Origin: a virus
Direction: 5' to 3' (one strand)
DNA length: 28,214 nt
Virus record (IMG/VR): IMGVR_UViG_3300037132_000160
Span: 1 to 28,214 of that record
Part shown: in pieces, positions 12,505-18,869 of the stretch
Layout: the number at the start of each line of letters is the position of its first letter
Numbering within the stretch: position 1 is the first letter of the stretch
Notes under the pieces: generated by a model
What the model was told of the DNA's origin: nothing
The model's database searches: none
The model's input: only the letters and a program-made list of their open reading frames with translations
Position numbers and translations under genes: made by a program

Positions 12505-12750
12505 GTGGCGAATTGTAGATTTTGCGGCAAACCTGCTGGATGGCGGGTGGATTATCACAAGGACTGCTATGAGACTCAAGCGGCTGGACGCCCAGTGGAG
12601 GACGTGCGGGCCAGAGCAACGCTGGACATGCGGTCTGCGACTCCGCTCCCGCTGACAGCCAAGGGTGTATTCTGGGCGGTCTTCGGCGCGCTGTGGGCCT
12701 TTTCGTTCACTGCCGGCATCATCTACGCACTTCTTCGAGCCTTTTCCTGA
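12505..12750 (+). CDS. Small zinc-knuckle protein with C-terminal membrane helix
   Basis: 81 aa from the GTG at 12505, which has GAGG five bases upstream; a TTG at 12472 in the same frame would overlap the repressor end and is less likely. C4-x2-C7 (CRFCGKPAGW), then H18 and C21 (YHKDCYE) form a short zinc site, and the C-terminal 20 residues (VFWAVFGALWAFSFTAGII) are a clear membrane helix. The protein would show its zinc part in the cytoplasm, tethered to the inner membrane. It follows the repressor directly and is probably made in the lysogen, which fits an immunity or exclusion role, but this is inference only. Confidence 0.6.
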   Translation: MANCRFCGKPAGWRVDYHKDCYETQAAGRPVEDVRARATLDMRSATPLPLTAKGVFWAVFGALWAFSFTAGIIYALLRAFS

Positions 12751-12767
12751 GCGTCTAAGTCTTCGCC

Positions 12768-12796
12768 TTGTGTTCGCCTTTGTTTCGAGCTATGCT
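12768..12796 (+). promoter_or_regulatory. Promoter candidate before the methylase gene
   Basis: TTGTGT (12768-12773), a 17-base spacer and TATGCT (12791-12796) resemble a sigma-70 promoter. The ATG of the methylase follows eight bases after the -10 box, so the transcript would start within a base or two of the start codon. No ribosome site is seen, consistent with a leaderless message. Confidence 0.45.
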
Positions 12797-12803
12797 CGGA
12801 ACC

Positions 12804-13613
12804 ATGAATTCCCCCTTCGCGTGGCCCGGCGGAAAACGTGCGCTGCAAAAGACTCTCCTCAGCCTGATTCCTGAGCACAAGATTTATTCTGAGGTCTTCG
12901 CCGGATCGGCGAAGCTGCTCTTTGCCAAAGAGCCGGCCAACCTTGAGGTGATAAACGACCTCAACGGCGATCTCATCAATTTTTTCCGCGTGGCCAAGCA
13001 CCGGCCATCCGAGTTGGCCGAGCAGTTGCAATTGGATTGCATCCACGCCGCCCGCTTTCGAGAGTTGCGGGCAAACAAAGAAGTGGCTAACGAAATCGAT
13101 CGTGCGCTCCGCTTTGCTTACCTGGTCTGGTATTCCTTCGGGGCGAAAGGGCAGCACTTCGGCAGCCTCTCTGCGCGCGTTCCGAGAGCCAAACGTCCAT
13201 TAAGCCGGGTGCGCGATCTGCTCCAGGCTACCGCCGAGCGGCTTGCAGCCGTCCTAATCGAACAGCGAGATTTCGCAGAGATCCTTGAGCGCTATGATTC
13301 ACCGGAGACGTTCTTCTATCTCGATCCGCCTTATGTGGACTTCCAACCGAACGGCAGATACGAGCCACTCTCGAAAGAGCGCCGCGCGGAGATGTTCGCG
13401 CGGCTTGCCGGGATCAAAGGCAAATTCTTGATGAGCTTCAACGATTGCGCCGAGATTCGCCGCCTGGCGCGAGCGCACAATTTTAAGACGCGACGCGTGG
13501 GAGTGGTTTATACAATATGCGGCGCCGCCCGGCGCACGGCGTCTCCCGAACTGCTGATCGCCAACTACGCGATCAGGAACACGACGCGCATCGTTCCAGT
13601 TATCGCGCCTTAG
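12804..13613 (+). CDS. DNA adenine-N6 methyltransferase, D12 (Dam) class
   Basis: 269 aa. Motifs in order: FAWPGGK near the start (SAM site entry), SEVFAGSAKLLFAK (SAM-binding loop), VINDLNGDLINFF, and the catalytic DPPY at 174-177 in FYLDPPYVDF. This is the D12 class fold that transfers a methyl group from S-adenosylmethionine to adenine in DNA. The chosen ATG at 12804 leaves the usual short N-terminus; upstream codons to 12768 contain the promoter candidate. No restriction enzyme partner is seen nearby, so it is an orphan methylase, perhaps to hide phage DNA from host restriction or to control its own operons. The target sequence cannot be read here. Confidence 0.93.
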   Translation: MNSPFAWPGGKRALQKTLLSLIPEHKIYSEVFAGSAKLLFAKEPANLEVINDLNGDLINFFRVAKHRPSELAEQLQLDCIHAARFRELRANKEVANEIDRALRFAYLVWYSFGAKGQHFGSLSARVPRAKRPLSRVRDLLQATAERLAAVLIEQRDFAEILERYDSPETFFYLDPPYVDFQPNGRYEPLSKERRAEMFARLAGIKGKFLMSFNDCAEIRRLARAHNFKTRRVGVVYTICGAARRTASPELLIANYAIRNTTRIVPVIAP

Positions 13614-13789
13614 ACACCTCCTCCATCACGCAGCGAAGCCGCGTTCTATTCTGCACACTAACCTGAACGGCAAGCACCGCCAAATTCCGAAAGGAGATCG
13701 GCGGACAGCCAGAGCAGACGAGTGTCCGTGGGGTTGGAGGCAGTGCGGTAACACGCTCCAATCCCCGGCCTCCGACATGAGGGGCGACG

Positions 13790-14245
13790 ATGGAATTCAG
13801 CGCGGCGGGAATGGCGTTGCTCAAGCGGAGCGAAGGCTTCCAGGGAAGAGTGTACAAGGACACCTGCGGTCTTCCGACCATCGGCTGGGGCCACCGCCTG
13901 ACGCAGCTGACCAGCTTTGCCGACGGCGTGACTCCGGAGCTGGCCGAGCACATCCTGGCCTGCGACGTGAACGACGCCGAAGACGCAGTACACCGCCTGG
14001 TCAAAGTCCCGCTCACTCAGGGCCAGTTTGACGCGCTGGTTGATTTCGTCTTCAACCTGGGCTCGACGCGCCTCTGCAATTCCACACTGCTCAAAGACTT
14101 GAACGCCGGTCACTACGACGATGCAGCCGAGCAGCTGCTGTGCTGGGATCACGGCAAGGAAGAAGGCAAAGAAGTCGAGCTAGCCGATCTGAAAGCGCGG
14201 CGTAAGGAGGAAGTGGCGCTCTGGAAAGGCGGGGCAACGGTATGA
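13790..14245 (+). CDS. Endolysin, T4-type lysozyme (glycoside hydrolase 24)
   Basis: 151 aa. The active-site pattern E-8aa-D-5aa-T is exact: Glu15 (KRSEGF), Asp24 (YKDTCG) and Thr30 (LPTIGWGH). QGQFDALVDFVFNLG is the second conserved block. It cuts the glycan strands of peptidoglycan from the inside to release phage. There is no signal peptide or membrane anchor, so it needs a holin; two membrane proteins downstream (16849, 17292) are candidates. GAGGGG lies five bases before the ATG. It overlaps the next gene as ATGA, so it starts a coupled cassette. Confidence 0.93.
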   Translation: MEFSAAGMALLKRSEGFQGRVYKDTCGLPTIGWGHRLTQLTSFADGVTPELAEHILACDVNDAEDAVHRLVKVPLTQGQFDALVDFVFNLGSTRLCNSTLLKDLNAGHYDDAAEQLLCWDHGKEEGKEVELADLKARRKEEVALWKGGATV

Positions 14246-14616
14246 TGCGCACCTTGATTCTCATCTCGCTCTTGGTGGTTTTGGCGGCCGTGGGCCATGC
14301 GCAGGTTCCGCTGGCGCAGCAATCAACTGCGGCGCTCCAGGATCGCTACGAGGCGTTGCAGACTGCGTTCGAGCAGACATACGATCCGGTGAAAGGAGAC
14401 GCAATTCTTGCCGAGCAGGAACCAATCAGCGAGGAACTTACACGCCGCAACTTATCGCGGGTACACGCTACCTCGGCTTCTCTGGAGACTGGAATCGTCT
14501 TGTTCGCGCAGCACCAGGACGTAACTGACAAGGCCGCGGCCCGCGCGAAATGGTGCCATCAAACTCCATGGCGGTTGATCCGCAGGTATCACGAGCCGCA
14601 GTGGTGTCGGGAATGA
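14242..14616 (+). CDS. Exported or membrane-anchored small protein (unknown)
   Basis: 124 aa. The N-terminus is a clear signal peptide or anchor (MMRTLILISLLVVLAAVGHAQ, likely cut after HA). A helical segment follows (ALQDRYEALQTAFEQTY), then a polar region and a Trp/Arg-rich tail with two cysteines (KWCHQTPWRLIRR, PQWCRE). It directly follows the lysozyme with a four-base overlap, the place where spanins often lie, and an anchored helix facing the periplasm is the layout of an inner-membrane spanin. The tail is unusual for that class, so the spanin reading is only a possibility. Confidence 0.55.
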   Translation: MMRTLILISLLVVLAAVGHAQVPLAQQSTAALQDRYEALQTAFEQTYDPVKGDAILAEQEPISEELTRRNLSRVHATSASLETGIVLFAQHQDVTDKAAARAKWCHQTPWRLIRRYHEPQWCRE

Positions 14617-14795
14617 CGCGCTACAAGCTCATACCGCCATTTCCGCACGGTGGTGAGGCCTGGTGGCTGATCGCCGACACCGAATCGAAGCATGAACCAA
14701 ACTTTGCGGTGGTGCAGATATTCGAGTGGCTGCCCAACGCCAAGGACATCGCGACTAAGATCTGCGCCGCGCTCAACGCGGGGCAAAGCATTTAA
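14613..14795 (+). CDS. Small hypothetical protein
   Basis: 60 aa, starting at the ATG at 14613 that overlaps the preceding stop as ATGA; a longer frame back to 14550 would lie inside the preceding gene. It has a Trp-rich centre (GGEAWWLIADTES) and a short helix at the end (DIATKICAALNAG), like small phage proteins with a single alpha/beta unit. No function is recognised. Confidence 0.5.
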   Translation: MTRYKLIPPFPHGGEAWWLIADTESKHEPNFAVVQIFEWLPNAKDIATKICAALNAGQSI

Positions 14796-14823
14796 CCCGT
14801 CAACCTTTGAAGAGGAGAGATAT

Positions 14824-15483
14824 ATGCACAGCCCGCAATCGCAACTTCGCCGTTGGGCCGTAGTGATGCCCATGGCTCTGGCGACCATGATTCTGTCTGT
14901 AGCTGCTCTGAATACAGCCGGATGCACACAGCAGCAACGGGTCACCGTGGCTCAGGAGATCGTCAACTGGGCGCCGGTCTTCATCTCGACAGCCGATACC
15001 GTCAATGCGGCGGTGGAAGCTCTCGATCCGATCACCGTGGCAGTCCTTGGGCCAATGACCCTGGCTCTCAACACTTTCGGGCCGCAGTTTGAGCTGGCCG
15101 CGCAGAACTATCTTGCCAACCCGACCCAGACCGCGCTCCAGACGCTTCAGGCATTGGTTGTGCAGATTCAGCAGAATGCGAACGCGGCGCTGCTGGCAGC
15201 GGCCAAGATCACCAATTCCGCAAGCCAGGCCACGGCAACCAAGAACATCAACCTGCTCGCGACCATCGCCAACACTCTACTGGCACTCGTGCAGAGCATC
15301 AGCACCAAGGCGCAGGTGGCGGGTATGGCTACGCAGGTTCATGTGACGCTTGCGCAAGTGCGGCCATACATGGACGAGCCGGCAATGCAGCGGGCATCTC
15401 TGGGCGTTTCGCATGATCTGGCTCTCGCTACCGTTCCTACTCCGGCTGAGTTCTTTGCCGCCGAAGCGCAGCGAGGATTCTGA
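14824..15483 (+). CDS. Lipoprotein of unknown function
   Basis: 219 aa. After a basic start (SPQSQLRRW) comes a hydrophobic stretch (VVMPMALATMILSVAALNTAGC) ending in a lipobox-like LNTAGC with the acylated Cys about 34. The mature part is rich in Ala, Thr, Gln and Leu, and reads as long amphipathic helices (TALQTLQALVVQIQQNANAA, NLLATIANTLLALVQS). GAGGAGA lies six bases before the ATG at 14824, which decides the start. It would sit at the outer face of the inner membrane or in the outer membrane. A spanin or an exclusion lipoprotein is possible; it is longer than usual outer-membrane spanins. Confidence 0.65.
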   Translation: MHSPQSQLRRWAVVMPMALATMILSVAALNTAGCTQQQRVTVAQEIVNWAPVFISTADTVNAAVEALDPITVAVLGPMTLALNTFGPQFELAAQNYLANPTQTALQTLQALVVQIQQNANAALLAAAKITNSASQATATKNINLLATIANTLLALVQSISTKAQVAGMATQVHVTLAQVRPYMDEPAMQRASLGVSHDLALATVPTPAEFFAAEAQRGF

Positions 15484-15740
15484 TGAGCAACAAACCTCAA
15501 GTCTGGCCGGTTACTCCAGCACAGTACGCCGCGATGGAGGCCGAAGTCGCGGCGGCCGGCTACCCGATCTCCGGCAACAGCGGTACGACGCAGGTGAAAA
15601 AGGGACCTATTACGGCAACCATAGGCTGGCTCTTTGACGGCGCAAAACTGAGCATCACCGTCCTCTCCGCGACGGTTGGCTTCACCGGCATAGTTGAGGG
15701 CCAGATCGCGGCGGCGGTCAACCAGGCTCTAAAGAGTTGA
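15483..15740 (+). CDS. Small hypothetical protein, paralogue A
   Basis: 85 aa. The centre has GNSGTTQVKKGPITATIGW and a strand (KLSITVLSAT), then a helix at the end (EGQIAAAVNQAL). The layout Y-x(14-16)-GN-x-GT, then I-T, W, D, K-L, T and a C-terminal helix recurs in the gene at 15826, so the two look like distant duplicates. The ATG shares one base with the lipoprotein stop. No family is recognised; a small beta-rich fold is likely. Confidence 0.55.
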   Translation: MSNKPQVWPVTPAQYAAMEAEVAAAGYPISGNSGTTQVKKGPITATIGWLFDGAKLSITVLSATVGFTGIVEGQIAAAVNQALKS

Positions 15741-15768
15741 AGGCATCACACTCAGGGGAGCACCAATG

Positions 15769-15804
15769 ACCTGCCGCCGGGATCAACCAGTCCCGGCGGC
15801 AGGT
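15769..15804 (+). terminator. Strong hairpin, 14-bp perfect stem, no U-tract
   Basis: ACCTGCCGCCGGGA (15769-15782) and its exact complement (15791-15804) form a 14-pair GC-rich stem with an eight-base loop. The next bases are AGCGAAAAAG, so it lacks the T-run of a classical terminator on this strand. It lies between paralogues A and B. It may be a 3'-end protecting or pausing structure, or a Rho-type or processing site. Confidence 0.6.
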
Positions 15805-15825
15805 AGCGAAAAAGAGGCCACGCGG

Positions 15826-16077
15826 ATGGCGGTACGCGTCACATTCAGTTCGATCACGCTGATGAGATACCATGCGGTCCGCGCACGCATCCGGGCGCAA
15901 TCTGAGAAGACGAACTGTGTAGGCAATACGGGAACGGCGACGGGCGACGGAATCACCATCGCATGGACCTACGACGAAGACGCGCAGAAATTGGCGTTCA
16001 CCTGCCCAAAGCGGCCCTGGTACAAGACTGAGGGCTTTGTGGGCAGCAAGATTTTAGGTCTGATGGAGGCGTTATGA
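15826..16077 (+). CDS. Small hypothetical protein, paralogue B
   Basis: 83 aa from the ATG at 15826, which has GAGG eight bases upstream; a longer frame from 15766 would translate the hairpin at 15769-15804 and is not favoured. The shared layout with the preceding gene is GNTGTATGDGITIAW, then D-x4-KL and a C-terminal helix (FVGSKILGLMEAL). It overlaps the nuclease gene as ATGA. The N-terminus is basic (VRARIRAQ). The function is unknown; tandem duplication followed by divergence is the simplest reading of the pair. Confidence 0.5.
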   Translation: MAVRVTFSSITLMRYHAVRARIRAQSEKTNCVGNTGTATGDGITIAWTYDEDAQKLAFTCPKRPWYKTEGFVGSKILGLMEAL

Positions 16078-16661
16078 GGAATCAAATTCGCGGATGGGCT
16101 TTACTGGCGCTGGGGTTCGGCGTGGCCGTATGGATGGCAAGCTGCCTGGCCTATGCGCAGCAGCCGTTGCCGTCGGGCACTTACTACTCGCCGGAGACGA
16201 ATCTGGAAGCGCAGGATGCGGCCGCGCTCGGCTCGGCGCGGAAGACGATCGGCCTGGCGGCTTTCAGCCTAACGGACGAAGCGATTGTGAAAGTGCTGGC
16301 GGACCGGGCGGCGCATGGCGTCGAGGTGTTCATCTATCTCGACCGTGGCGAGCTGCAGGCCGAGTGCCGTGGCGACGCGAGCTGCGCGCGGATTCCGCTG
16401 CACACGCTGATCGGCCTGAAGAACGTCCAGATCCTCGTGAAGCATTCCAAAGTGCTGATGCACCTGAAGAGCTATTGCGTTGACTCGGGCCTGGTGCGGG
16501 ATGGGTCCGCCAATTTCTCGGAACAAGGGGAGGCGCGGCAGGACAATTCGGCGACGTTCGAGACCGGCGCGGGGGGTACCAAGGCGTTTGTGGCGAAGTT
16601 CGCCGCGATGTGGGCGAGGCCGGACAACCTGACCGTCGCCCAGGCGGTGGCTGGCACCTGA
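16074..16661 (+). CDS. Secreted phospholipase D-family nuclease (Nuc-like)
   Basis: 195 aa. Residues 1-28 are a signal peptide (LLALGFGVAVWMASCLAYA, cut near the QQ). The mature part is a single PLD domain with the catalytic H-x-K-x4-D at His130, Lys132 and Asp137 (MHLKSYCVD), followed by GSANFS (144-149), as in the periplasmic nuclease Nuc of Salmonella plasmids. Such enzymes form dimers and cut DNA without metal. Located in the periplasm or outside, it could degrade incoming phage or plasmid DNA, or host DNA at lysis. Its N-terminal ATG overlaps the preceding stop as ATGA. Confidence 0.88.
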   Translation: MRNQIRGWALLALGFGVAVWMASCLAYAQQPLPSGTYYSPETNLEAQDAAALGSARKTIGLAAFSLTDEAIVKVLADRAAHGVEVFIYLDRGELQAECRGDASCARIPLHTLIGLKNVQILVKHSKVLMHLKSYCVDSGLVRDGSANFSEQGEARQDNSATFETGAGGTKAFVAKFAAMWARPDNLTVAQAVAGT

Positions 16662-16848
16662 GACCGGGGTAAGGCAAAAACGCGCCAGGAGGCGCTAGGA
16701 CGCGCCGTGCGAATTTTTGGCGGGGGTAGTAGCTAAAAACGGAACGGACGCGACATCTTGGCGAATAGGTGCCTGTCGTACCCGTTCAGGCGGTTGGGCT
16801 GAACTTTCCAGGGCGGCAAATTGAGTTTTCGGGGTTCGAGGGGGTTTC

Positions 16849-17295
16849 ATGGGTAAGTTTTGGGCTGAGGTAGTGGTTTGGTGGCAGGGCAAGAAGACCA
16901 TCCTCGGGGGCGGCCTGGTGATGGCGGCGGCGGTGGCCGGGGTTTGGTTCGGGAAGCTCGACGGGGTAGACGGCCTGACGCTGCTCGGAGTGGGGCTCTC
17001 GATCGCCGGATTCAGCGCCAAGGCGAACCGGCACCAGGCGCAGTTGCTGACCGCGCTTGGGGGCGTGGCGCAGGCCGGGATAGATGCGCGGGCTGGAAGG
17101 CCGGCGCTGATTGTCCAGGACATGCTTCCGGGCTTGGCTGCGCTGGCGCCAGAAACTTTGGCCCCGGCAAGTCTGCATCTTTCGGCCAACTCGGTTCAGG
17201 AGCTAGCCACAGCGGTTCAGCACCTGGCCGGCAACAGCAATGGTCCTCCGCTGCCTGTAATTACAGGCTCGGCGGCTGCTGGAGCCGCCCAATGA
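16849..17295 (+). CDS. Membrane protein, holin candidate
   Basis: 148 aa. Two membrane helices lie at about 16-34 and 40-56, joined by a short charged turn (GKLDGVDG), and the rest is an Ala-rich soluble tail that would be cytoplasmic if both ends face inside. The small two-helix hairpin near the N-terminus, close to a lysozyme without a signal, suits a class II holin, though the tail is longer than usual and no known holin family is recognised. GAGGGGG lies before the ATG. It follows a 187-base gap (16662-16848) that has a short GCGCC/GGCGC hairpin (16682-16695) but no gene. Confidence 0.55.
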   Translation: MGKFWAEVVVWWQGKKTILGGGLVMAAAVAGVWFGKLDGVDGLTLLGVGLSIAGFSAKANRHQAQLLTALGGVAQAGIDARAGRPALIVQDMLPGLAALAPETLAPASLHLSANSVQELATAVQHLAGNSNGPPLPVITGSAAAGAAQ

Positions 17296-17855
17296 CGTTT
17301 CCAGGCCTGAGCGGACCTCCGAAGGCTGGGTTGGACATGGGCTTCCGCGTTGGCTGGCTCAAGCATGTGGGCTTGGCGGTCAGCGGAGCGAGCGGCGCGG
17401 CGATTGTGGTAGGCGCCTACGAGGTTCTGAAAGTGCAGCCGGAGCAATCCTTCAAGCTGCTGGAGAGCTGGGGACCGGCATTCCTGATCGCGATTGTGGC
17501 GCTGTTTGTGTTGGGGAGATTTCTTGAAGGCTTGAATGCGACGGTGCGTGAGAGTTTCAGCATGGTAGCCAACGGAGTGCAATCCAGCGCCGAGGCATCG
17601 AACCGGACGGCGGATGCGCTGACCCGGCTGGCCGACCTGGGCAACAAGCAAGCGGAAGAGGTGCGTATGTTGGCGGTCTACGCGGCCCAGGAGTTTCCGG
17701 GAATTTATGAGCGGTTTGACCGGCAGGACGCGACGCTGGAAAAGCAAACTGAGGCGTTGACTAATTTGACCACGTCGATGGGCGCATTAACTTCTCTTCG
17801 CGATCTCACTGACGCAATGAACGAACTGAGAGCAGGGAGAAAAAATGGCGACTGA
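17292..17855 (+). CDS. Membrane protein with coiled-coil tail
   Basis: 187 aa, start ATG at 17292 overlapping the preceding stop (ATGA). Two membrane segments lie at about 25-43 and 60-78, followed by a long polar helix region (NGVQSSAEASNRTADALTRL and on to residue 175) with a heptad-like pattern, so a coiled coil is likely. It may pair with the preceding membrane protein in lysis, as two-gene holin systems do, or be a Mu-type gp25/26-like protein of unknown role just ahead of the head genes. The evidence is limited to topology and position. Confidence 0.5.
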   Translation: MTFPGLSGPPKAGLDMGFRVGWLKHVGLAVSGASGAAIVVGAYEVLKVQPEQSFKLLESWGPAFLIAIVALFVLGRFLEGLNATVRESFSMVANGVQSSAEASNRTADALTRLADLGNKQAEEVRMLAVYAAQEFPGIYERFDRQDATLEKQTEALTNLTTSMGALTSLRDLTDAMNELRAGRKNGD

Positions 17856-18165
17856 ACAGGAATTGATCCAGACGAAGCGGCGCCGCGGGAACATGTTGAA
17901 GCTGATTCGCCAGAATCACGAACATCAGGCCGACCGCATGGACGACTTCGAGATGGCCAAGATGATGCAGAGCCTGGGCGCGCACATGAGCCAGCGCCAG
18001 GTGCTGACCATGCTCCAAGATCTCCAGATCTTTGGGTACGTCAGCTTTCAGCAGCGGTTCTGCGAGATCCGGGAGCGCACCATCGCGGAGGAAATCATGC
18101 TTACCGGGGCCGGCCTCGGAGTCGTGATCCGCCGCAAAGACACGGACGAGGTGCTATTCGACTGA
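17845..18165 (+). CDS. Winged-helix protein of the VpaChn25_0724 type
   Basis: 106 aa. It has the layout of a short phage family placed just before the DUF3486 gene in many Mu-like phages: an N-terminal RRGNMLKLIRQNHEH, a helix MAKMMQSLGAHMSQRQVLTMLQDLQIFGYV that is the recognition helix region, and a C-terminal strand (TIAEEIMLTGAGLGVVI) with an aspartate-rich end. Probably a winged-helix DNA-binding protein; some related entries are labelled as transcription or packaging factors, without proof. The ATG at 17845 has GGGAG upstream and overlaps the preceding gene by 11 bases. Confidence 0.75.
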   Translation: MATEQELIQTKRRRGNMLKLIRQNHEHQADRMDDFEMAKMMQSLGAHMSQRQVLTMLQDLQIFGYVSFQQRFCEIRERTIAEEIMLTGAGLGVVIRRKDTDEVLFD

Positions 18166-18869
18166 TGCTCAAGCCCAAGCCAAAAACCGGAGAGCCGCGG
18201 AAAACAAAGCAGCCGCTCAAGATCGACCGCCTGCCGCAGAGCGCGCAGGACGCGATCAAGCGGCTCTACGACCATGGGCGCACCTGGGTGGAGATCGCCG
18301 AGCAATCGGCGAAGCCTTACAGCTCGGAGTGGGAGAAAGACGGCGGCGGCTTTGTCGACTGGGTCGAGGTTGACCACGACGTGGTTGATCTCTTCCCCGG
18401 ACTGCGGCTGCCGGAGACTACTTTGCGCCGTTGGTTCGATCTGCGCGTCTCGCAGGTGCGCAAGCAAGTGCTGGTCGAGAGCGCCAAAGCGCGGGAGTGG
18501 GCGGCGGCCTTTGCCGGCAATGATCTGCCGGGAACGAACGCGGCGGTGATGAATGCCATGCGCGACCAGGTCTTCACGCTGATGCAGCAGGTAGGCCCCG
18601 GCGACCAGGCTAGTTTTCTCAAGGGGCTGAACGCGCTCTCGCTGACCCTGAGCCGCCTCCAACGTGTGGAGCTGCAGGCCAAGCGCGTGGAAGTGGACAC
18701 CCGCAAGATGAAGCTGCTCGAAGATCGGGAAAAGGCCGCGTGTGCGAGGGTTGACGAAGCTACCCAGTCCGCCGCGAAGAAAGGCACCGGACAGTTCTCC
18801 ATCGAGGACATCAACCTCCTCCGCGAGCGCACCTTTGGTTTGCCGCCACTGGTGATCGCTCATGGATAA
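18165..18869 (+). CDS. DUF3486 protein, Mu gp27-like (small terminase role)
   Basis: 234 aa. Motifs IDRLPQSAQDAIKRLYDHGRTW near the start and the later long helical part match DUF3486, the family placed before the large terminase in Mu-like phages and thought to be the DNA-recognition subunit for packaging. The N-terminal Lys/Pro-rich region may touch DNA; the C-terminus (LSRLQRVELQAKRVEVDTRK) is coiled. It shares one base with the preceding stop and overlaps the terminase start by eight bases. The small-terminase function is accepted for the group from position; it is not shown here. Confidence 0.85.
   Translation: MLKPKPKTGEPRKTKQPLKIDRLPQSAQDAIKRLYDHGRTWVEIAEQSAKPYSSEWEKDGGGFVDWVEVDHDVVDLFPGLRLPETTLRRWFDLRVSQVRKQVLVESAKAREWAAAFAGNDLPGTNAAVMNAMRDQVFTLMQQVGPGDQASFLKGLNALSLTLSRLQRVELQAKRVEVDTRKMKLLEDREKAACARVDEATQSAAKKGTGQFSIEDINLLRERTFGLPPLVIAHG

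Noticed and set aside
13614-13789. Late promoter or activator site before the endolysin
   Set aside because: No convincing -10/-35 pair or dyad was found in this 176-base gap; only a ribosome site before 13790 is clear.
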